Source: LW23 sp041287705
GTDB taxonomy: Bacteria; Verrucomicrobiota; Verrucomicrobiia; Methylacidiphilales; UBA1321
Length of the DNA: 7,056 bases
Reading direction: 5' to 3'
NCBI GenBank assembly: GCA_041287705.1
Contig: JBGGNE010000172.1
Location: forward strand, 1-7,056
In this document: positions 1 through 4,346 of the stretch, piece by piece
Layout: each line of letters opens with the position of its first letter
Position numbering within the stretch: the stretch's first letter is position 1
The notes under the pieces: generated by a model
What the model saw: only the letters and a program-made list of their open reading frames with translations
The model's database searches: none
What the model was told of the DNA's origin: nothing
Translations under genes and position numbers: made by a program

Positions 1-1
1 C

Positions 2-964
2 GGCATCCTGGGCGTCAACCTGAACCTACAGGTCAGCACTAGTGACAGCTACGGAACCGTTACTCAGGTCGACTTCTATAACGAGCGCACCCTCATTGGT
101 AGTTCCACAAGCTACCCTTTCAGTTTGCCCTGGTCTCCCCATACATGGGGCACTTTCCACATTACCGCAGTGGCTCTGGATGATCTGGGAGCTGTTTCCC
201 TCCGGTCAGACGTGCTCACGGTCACTTTTCCTTGCGACCTTGACAGCAACGGTCTCCCCGACGACTGGGAAATAGATAAATTCGGACACGTGGGCAATTC
301 CGGATCCGCCGATTTTGATGGCGATGCGTTGACCAACCTGTACGAGTACCAGCATGGCAGTGATCCGACTAACTACTACAGCCAGGGTTCTGTGACTGTT
401 GTGCCGGTGGTGACGATCATTTCCGGCGACGGCCAAGATGGAGGAAAGGGATACTTTGCCGATGCGCCGCTCGTGGTAAAGGTTACCAACAGCAGCGGTG
501 GGGCGGCGCTTAACAAAGCCCCTGTGACCTTCACGGTAATATCGGGAGGGGGATTGGTGTTTGATGCCACTTATAATTCAGGAAGCGCCATCACGGTGCA
601 GACGGGCAGCGATGGCAATGCACAGGTTTTTTATTGTCAGCCAGAGACAGATAATACGACCAGCACCATCACCGCAAGTTCTGCGGGCCAAAGTGTTACG
701 TTTACCGAGTCAACTTCCTTAGGCGACGGGAACTTTGATCCCCCTACTGCGCCCACCGTCGATAGCATCAACTCGACCCAGTTCGCCTTAAGCTGGGAAA
801 ATCACGCCACGGCAGCAGACTTCATTCTAGTGCAGGAAAGAGCCAATGGAGGCGCCTGGTCAACGATTGCCACGTTCACCGATATCACCACGACGAACTA
901 CACGGTAACTGGGCTGTCACCCGGGGTGATTTATGAATACCGGATCGTAGCAGGACAAAATTAG
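2..964 (+). CDS. Multidomain extracellular Ig-like/FN3 protein, C-terminal part (5' end outside window)
   Basis: The frame is open from the first complete codon at base 2 to TAG 962-964, giving 320 visible residues with the N-terminus missing. Domains in order, in visible residues: about 1-75, a bacterial Ig-like domain of the Big_7 type (pattern 'VDFYNERTLIG...FHITAVALDDLGA'); 78-124, two Asp-rich calcium-type loops ('DLDSNGLPDDWE' and 'DFDGDALTNLYEY'), a linker typical of secreted Verrucomicrobia and Planctomycetes proteins; about 130-240, a second Ig-like domain resembling invasin/Big_1 ('PLVVKVTNSSGG...APVTFTV'); 247-320, a fibronectin type III domain (Trp in 'LSWENH', 'TVTGLSPGVIYEYRI'). 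It probably acts outside the cell in adhesion or as a structural stalk. No enzyme domain, sortase motif or other anchor is visible. The FN3 domain ends just after the F strand, so the C-terminus may be truncated. The stop lies 7 nt before the next gene. The domain reading is firm; the function is inferred. Confidence 0.85.
   Translation, partial: GILGVNLNLQVSTSDSYGTVTQVDFYNERTLIGSSTSYPFSLPWSPHTWGTFHITAVALDDLGAVSLRSDVLTVTFPCDLDSNGLPDDWEIDKFGHVGNSGSADFDGDALTNLYEYQHGSDPTNYYSQGSVTVVPVVTIISGDGQDGGKGYFADAPLVVKVTNSSGGAALNKAPVTFTVISGGGLVFDATYNSGSAITVQTGSDGNAQVFYCQPETDNTTSTITASSAGQSVTFTESTSLGDGNFDPPTAPTVDSINSTQFALSWENHATAADFILVQERANGGAWSTIATFTDITTTNYTVTGLSPGVIYEYRIVAGQN
236..373 (+). other. Paired Asp-rich calcium-binding-type loop linker
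   Basis: This segment codes for two Asp-rich loops separated by a short glycine/serine region. The first is D-L-D-S-N-G-L-P-D-D-W-E and the second is D-F-D-G-D-A-L-T-N, ending in 'GSDPTN'. The spacing of acidic residues resembles dockerin or thrombospondin-type-3 calcium loops, which usually stiffen linkers between domains of secreted proteins. It is also the best taxonomic hint in the window. Calcium binding is inferred from residue pattern alone. Confidence 0.6.
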
Positions 965-967
965 GAG
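963..967 (+). promoter_or_regulatory. Ribosome binding site of the 837-residue gene, overlapping the upstream stop
   Basis: AGGAG overlaps the TAG stop of the Ig/FN3 gene and sits 4 nt before ATG 972. The stop, Shine-Dalgarno sequence and start are packed within about 13 nt. This supports ATG 972 as the true start and suggests translational coupling of the two genes. Confidence 0.65.
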
Positions 968-971
968 CACC

Positions 972-3485
972 ATGCGTAATCAACCTCAAGCACGTCGTTC
1001 TTCTGTTACAATACAGGCCCTGAGTCTTATAGCAGGGTTTGTGGGTCTCGTGCAAATGTCGGCAATACTGAAGCCAAGTGCCTGTTCAACTCCAAATACA
1101 CCTTATCCAACTCGCTATATGGTCATCGACTTGGGAACCGACTTTGAACCGTCTGGCCTGAATGACCATGGTGTTGTAGTAGCAAATAGCAGCAATGGCC
1201 CAAAAGTATGGGTTCAGGGGACAAGTAGTTCACTTTCAACAGCTATTGCATACGAAGTTGGTCCTCAGGTAAGCTATTCTACAGTAGGGGTCGATAATGC
1301 CGGCCACATTGCCGGCGTTATTAGCTATTTGGGCTCACCCACCAACGGTCCAATGCCTAACATGGCCGCGGGCGTCTATTGGGCCAGCGCAACCGATCCC
1401 ATCCAGCCCATTGGTACACATCCCGGCGCGGGTTATAAGTGGGTCTATGCTATATCAAGTGAGGGATTCATTGTGGGAGATTTGAGTGGTGATGCTGCCG
1501 TTAAATTCGGTGTTGGACCTGCATTCACTGATGTGGATGGCAACAATACCACTCAGCCCTTGCTCAGCGACAATGGTCATGGCCTTGGAGAAGGGATGAC
1601 CGCCTGGGGGGCATCGGGTACCAACAACTGGTGTGGCAGAGGCGCCGATTACGATGCATGGGAATTCGGACCTGTTGTCAATGGACATATCTACTCGGAC
1701 CCAGGGATTGCTGATGCCTTGTTCGTCTCACTCAATGAATCTCGCTATGTAGTGGGACAAAACGGTACCAATGCAGCATTATTTGTGCCGATGGGAAGCA
1801 CTTATGCTGTTACTAATCTTGGACCAGGGCGGGCAATAGGTATCAATAATCAGACCTTTACTGACACGAATAACGTAACGTCACCCTCACCCCAGATCAT
1901 TGGGTATTCTCAATACTCTCCCTACGATTTGTTCGTGTGCGACAAAACGTCTTACGATGGCAGTCGCTCTAACGACTACGTCACAAAAAGAATTGATAGT
2001 CTTCTTCATCAACCGCCAAATGGAATATGGCATGTTACTTCTATGGCCGGTATTAACGAAGGCGGCGCTATTGCAGCAACTGCAACTTTTACATCCCTAA
2101 CGAATGGACGTCCAAGCGGACCGCCAGTACGGCATGGCGTACTTTTAGTTCCGGTTACACTTGATGAAGTAAATTTCTATAGCACCGAATCCTCTCCTAA
2201 AGGTCAATTTAACGTTTGCCAAGACCTAACCGGTACAAATTTCGCGGTTATACACGGATCCAACCAATGGCAAGCCCCGAATGTTTCCTCAACGAATACG
2301 TTCAAACAAACCGGATGGCAGGACGCTGTTTGCTTCAGCAGCGGCTCGAAAATGACAGTGGCTGTGCAGCTAAAAGTTGCTCCAGGGTCAAATATGTGGT
2401 CTTCATTTACCAACATGAAAATTAAGGGTATTGGCGTGACTAACTTAGGTAAACCTGACGACAGCGCCGGGTATGATTTTATCAATACCGATGGAAAGGG
2501 CTTTTCTGCCAGCTACAGCAGCACCGCTAACGCGATCACTGCCACCGGAATAGTCTGCAATAAGGCGTTCCCTACTAGTACCGTTGGCTATATCAATCCT
2601 CTTACCATTCTGTGGTATTACTCCATTGATGGCGGAACTAATTGGAGCTTAATCAATACAAGTAAGAATGAGCTGTTTATCACGCTCACAGCACCGAACT
2701 TGAGTCCGACTGTGGTCACTGGACCCGATGCCAATTACAAGCTATTTCAAACTGTGCTCTATTACGCTTGCTCTAATCCGGGCGCGACTACCAGCGATGC
2801 CGCAGTGGCTAATACTTGGTCTTTGTTCACTTCGGGAGGTACTGGACCAGCCAATATCACAGCCTGGAATCCGACTGATAAAAAGTATAGCAAGAAGCTC
2901 TATTACTACGCCCGAGACTTTAATGGTCTCCAACCTGTCTCGACTAGAGAACTTTTGGGAGCTGCCGATGGTAATGGTGAATGCCCTTCGTTTGGGCAGC
3001 TTTTCCAAGATGCATTGTGGGCCAATGGCGTCGATAGCACGGGAATCAGAATCACAAGCATAAACGGCGATTCATTTCTGGTTAAGGATTTTACGGCAAG
3101 CGTAACGGGATCTATGCCTTCCAGCGAAGCTCCCTATTTATGGAAGATGACCTTCAGCACAAACACAGGTGAAATGCAGCCGCCGCCAAGCACCAATACG
3201 ATCCATGGGACTTACGGAGACTTTATTAATCTAGCAACGCTTCGGGGGCAGAATACTGCCCCTCCACTAGAGAAAGTGTTCGGAAATCACTACATTGTCC
3301 AATACAAAACTGGCTATTACGATCCATCATATGGAACTACCTACGCTAGTCCCAACGACTTTGAGATTACGTCAGTTCAGGGGTATGCTCGAGACATCGT
3401 GGGTGATTCGCTTAACTATAAAGTAAGACCCGCTTCCGGATTGCACAATATCCAGTTTAGCACAAATACCTACCTCCACCAATAG
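972..3485 (+). CDS. Exported HAF-repeat protein with C-terminal transglutaminase-like cysteine domain
   Basis: This 837-residue product has no named family I can give with certainty. Residues 1-38 look like an export signal: Arg-rich start, hydrophobic stretch about 12-33, cleavage probably near 'PSA-C'; no proper lipobox. Residues about 47-395 carry degenerate HAF-type repeats ('VIDLGT...GLNDHGVVV', 'GVDNAGHIAG', 'ISSEGFIVG', 'LNESRYVVG', 'GINEGGAIAA'), often thought to form a beta-propeller-like fold, ending in 'HGVLLVPV'. Residues about 400-590 appear beta-rich and unassigned. Residues about 590-805 read as a transglutaminase/papain-like domain: a helix-like stretch with Cys671 in 'GNGECPSFGQLFQDAL', then His773 in 'FGNHYIVQY' and Asp784 in 'YYDPSYG'. 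That order and setting match the Cys-His-Asp triad of transglutaminase-core enzymes, though the 102-residue Cys-His gap is long. The start is supported by AGGAG. The stop is 7 nt before a small exported-protein gene. Export and repeats are fairly sure. The enzyme domain is an inference from motifs. Confidence 0.8.
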   Translation: MRNQPQARRSSVTIQALSLIAGFVGLVQMSAILKPSACSTPNTPYPTRYMVIDLGTDFEPSGLNDHGVVVANSSNGPKVWVQGTSSSLSTAIAYEVGPQVSYSTVGVDNAGHIAGVISYLGSPTNGPMPNMAAGVYWASATDPIQPIGTHPGAGYKWVYAISSEGFIVGDLSGDAAVKFGVGPAFTDVDGNNTTQPLLSDNGHGLGEGMTAWGASGTNNWCGRGADYDAWEFGPVVNGHIYSDPGIADALFVSLNESRYVVGQNGTNAALFVPMGSTYAVTNLGPGRAIGINNQTFTDTNNVTSPSPQIIGYSQYSPYDLFVCDKTSYDGSRSNDYVTKRIDSLLHQPPNGIWHVTSMAGINEGGAIAATATFTSLTNGRPSGPPVRHGVLLVPVTLDEVNFYSTESSPKGQFNVCQDLTGTNFAVIHGSNQWQAPNVSSTNTFKQTGWQDAVCFSSGSKMTVAVQLKVAPGSNMWSSFTNMKIKGIGVTNLGKPDDSAGYDFINTDGKGFSASYSSTANAITATGIVCNKAFPTSTVGYINPLTILWYYSIDGGTNWSLINTSKNELFITLTAPNLSPTVVTGPDANYKLFQTVLYYACSNPGATTSDAAVANTWSLFTSGGTGPANITAWNPTDKKYSKKLYYYARDFNGLQPVSTRELLGAADGNGECPSFGQLFQDALWANGVDSTGIRITSINGDSFLVKDFTASVTGSMPSSEAPYLWKMTFSTNTGEMQPPPSTNTIHGTYGDFINLATLRGQNTAPPLEKVFGNHYIVQYKTGYYDPSYGTTYASPNDFEITSVQGYARDIVGDSLNYKVRPASGLHNIQFSTNTYLHQ
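1110..2156 (+). repeat. Degenerate HAF-type repeat region within the 837-residue protein
   Basis: Residues about 47-395 contain at least five copies of a loose unit. Each pairs a strand naming a value ('VIDLGT', 'ALFVSL', 'AALFVPM') with a turn of the form '(G/S)-(I/L/V)-(N/D/S)-x-x-G-x-(I/V)-(V/A)-(G/A)'. This is the hallmark of HAF-family extracellular repeats. Spacing is irregular and the DNA itself is not repetitive, so the copies are old. Confidence 0.5.
2742..3386 (+). other. Candidate transglutaminase/papain-like cysteine domain (Cys671, His773, Asp784)
   Basis: The candidate catalytic codons are TGC 2982-2984 (Cys671), CAC 3288-3290 (His773) and GAT 3321-3323 (Asp784). Cys671 follows 'DGNGE' and begins a helix-like segment ending in 'ANGV', like the 'G-x-C-x-x-x-A-x-L-F...L-x-x-x-G-I' core of transglutaminase-like proteins. 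The His-to-Asp distance of 11 residues and the 'YDPSYG' turn also fit. An insertion of about 60 residues (705-765) separates the two halves. The substrate is unknown; a protease, amidase or cross-linking role are all possible. Confidence 0.5.
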
Positions 3486-3489
3486 AGAA
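3485..3489 (+). promoter_or_regulatory. Weak ribosome binding site of the 185-residue gene
   Basis: GAGAA overlaps the last base of the upstream TAG stop and lies 3 nt before ATG 3493. It is a weak and closely spaced Shine-Dalgarno match. Translation of the small gene therefore probably depends on ribosomes finishing the upstream gene. Confidence 0.35.
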
Positions 3490-3492
3490 CCC

Positions 3493-4050
3493 ATGAACAC
3501 CAAAACCTGTCTTCCGACCTGGCTCGCTGGAACCTTGTGCTTTGCTCTCGTAAGCATGGCGCCGCTCCTACCGATACAGGCTGAGAACCTGACTCCAATG
3601 CATCTATCATTCCGGGATCTAAAAAGCGACCAGGAACTAAGGTTCACCTTGTACTCCAAAAATCCTTGGGGTTCATTTAATGTGACGGTAGTCGCCCAGC
3701 CCGAACCGAAGGTAACAATAGAACTCCGCCAAAGTTCTAACGTAAGACTTCGAGGAGCTGAAAAGCTATGGGGACATCCTGCTGGAGAACGGGTCGTCCG
3801 CACTCTGACACCGGCAGACTTCCAAGTCTTGGAAGATTTTTTAGCTACCTATCGAGCCAAGGGAGCCGTGTCCGCGCCCGGGGATCCGAAGAATCCGACG
3901 ACGGCATTCGAGCGCTATAGGTACAGTACACTCCCCAACGGACATCTCCACGCCGACCCGGATCTGAGGGAGTTTTATCCTGTGTCGGAAGAGACTCAGC
4001 AGAAATTCATTCACGACTTCATTGGCTTCAGACCTGTCGAGAGTAAGTAA
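3493..4050 (+). CDS. Small exported protein of unknown function
   Basis: I do not recognise the family of this 185-residue product. It begins with a clear Sec-type signal peptide: Lys4, hydrophobic core about residues 8-27 ('WLAGTLCFALVSMAPLL'), and a good signal peptidase I site after 'IQA' (residue 30). No lipobox is present. The mature part of about 155 residues has a predicted beta-rich first half ('LRFTLYSK', 'FNVTVVAQ', 'KVTIELRQ') and a more helical second half ('TPADFQVLEDFLATYRAK', 'EETQQKFIHDFIGF'). The mature part has no Cys, which argues against a disulfide-stabilised fold. The gene starts 7 nt after the stop of the 837-residue gene and is probably coupled to it, so the two products are likely made together and meet outside the cytoplasm. 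A partner, chaperone, inhibitor or immunity role is possible, but nothing in the sequence proves it. Confidence 0.8.
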   Translation: MNTKTCLPTWLAGTLCFALVSMAPLLPIQAENLTPMHLSFRDLKSDQELRFTLYSKNPWGSFNVTVVAQPEPKVTIELRQSSNVRLRGAEKLWGHPAGERVVRTLTPADFQVLEDFLATYRAKGAVSAPGDPKNPTTAFERYRYSTLPNGHLHADPDLREFYPVSEETQQKFIHDFIGFRPVESK

Positions 4051-4070
4051 TCTTGTCTGCACTGCACGCC

Positions 4071-4167
4071 GGCTTCAATAGTATCATCTTCGTCTCCCCA
4101 GCGCCGGTTGACAGTAATGCATTGTCACTTAGTGCGCTAAGGCGATACTATTAATGCTATTGAAGCT
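4071..4167. repeat. Long imperfect inverted repeat between the operon and the RHS gene
   Basis: The left arm GCTTCAATAGTATC (4072-4085) matches, in reverse complement, GATACT (4144-4149) plus ATTGAAGC (4159-4166). Only a 9-nt bulge (4150-4158) interrupts the right arm, and G4071 can form a wobble pair with T4167. Further pairings nest inside: AGCGC 4100-4104 with GCGCT 4134-4138, and GACA 4110-4113 with TGTC 4123-4126 around the palindrome AATGCATT. The whole element of about 97 nt can fold into one long broken hairpin. The bulge arises from a tandem copy of CTATT(AATG), as if a perfect repeat had slipped. There is no T-run after it, so a simple terminator is unlikely. It could be a small mobile-element remnant, a structured leader or an mRNA-end hairpin. 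Confidence 0.55.
4122..4151 (+). promoter_or_regulatory. Candidate sigma70-like promoter for the RHS gene
   Basis: TTGTCA (4122-4127, five of six bases of the -35 consensus) is followed after 18 nt by TACTAT (4146-4151), which keeps the T-A....A-T positions of a -10 box. Transcription would start near 4158, just before the candidate RHS start region. The -10 box lies in the right arm of the inverted repeat, so the hairpin and the promoter share bases. A full TTGACA also lies at 4108-4113 but has no suitable -10 at normal spacing. The evidence is motif only. Confidence 0.3.
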
Positions 4168-4346
4168 ATGCGTAAGAGTTGCGCTGTTGGCGTGTCGCTT
4201 CTGCATTAGTTGTCGCTTTTGTTGTAATTAATTATCTTTGGCGGGGAATGTGCCCAGATGGTGGAGGGTCAACAAGAAAGCGTTTTAGAGGTAGCTATCG
4301 CAAAATCGCTCCCGATGGCAGATTATTACCCGATGGCAAACCTTAG
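4168..4346 (+). pseudogene. Probable decayed 5' end of the RHS gene (signal peptide and leader)
   Basis: Two frames together give a plausible lost N-terminus. ATG 4168 opens 'MRKSCAVGVSLLH', a good start of a signal peptide, but stops at TAG 4207-4209. The frame of the downstream RHS gene is open from 4176 and encodes a hydrophobic stretch 'ALVVAFVVINYLW' (4203-4241), then 'RFRGSYRKIAPDGRLLPDGKP' split over 4284-4343, before TAG 4344-4346. Beyond that stop the same frame continues straight into RHS sequence. One small indel near 4195-4206 plus one C-to-T change (CAG to TAG at 4344) would restore an intact gene. Alternatively TTG 4179 could start a 55-residue membrane peptide ending at 4346, but I see no good ribosome binding site for it. 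Decay or sequence error is the simplest reading; the ancestral reading frame is inferred. Confidence 0.45.

Noticed and set aside
962..964. TAG recoded as an amino acid throughout the window
   Set aside because: TAG ends the first two genes right at the start signals of the next genes, and reading through the first one meets TAA after four codons. TAG therefore acts as a normal stop here.
4051..4110. Rho-independent terminator after the 185-residue gene
   Set aside because: The GC-rich GCCGGC stretch has no clear stem partner close by and no following T-run.
4071..4167. Inverted repeat read as an integron attC site
   Set aside because: The arms lack the conserved core-site bases (GTTRRRY and its complement) in the right places, and no integrase gene or cassette-like layout is present.
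4311..4338. 10-bp direct repeat CCCGATGGCA with an 18-nt period
   Set aside because: It encodes two copies of Pro-Asp-Gly in what reads as ancestral RHS leader sequence. Only two copies exist, so it is better explained by coding than by an iteron or CRISPR-like array.
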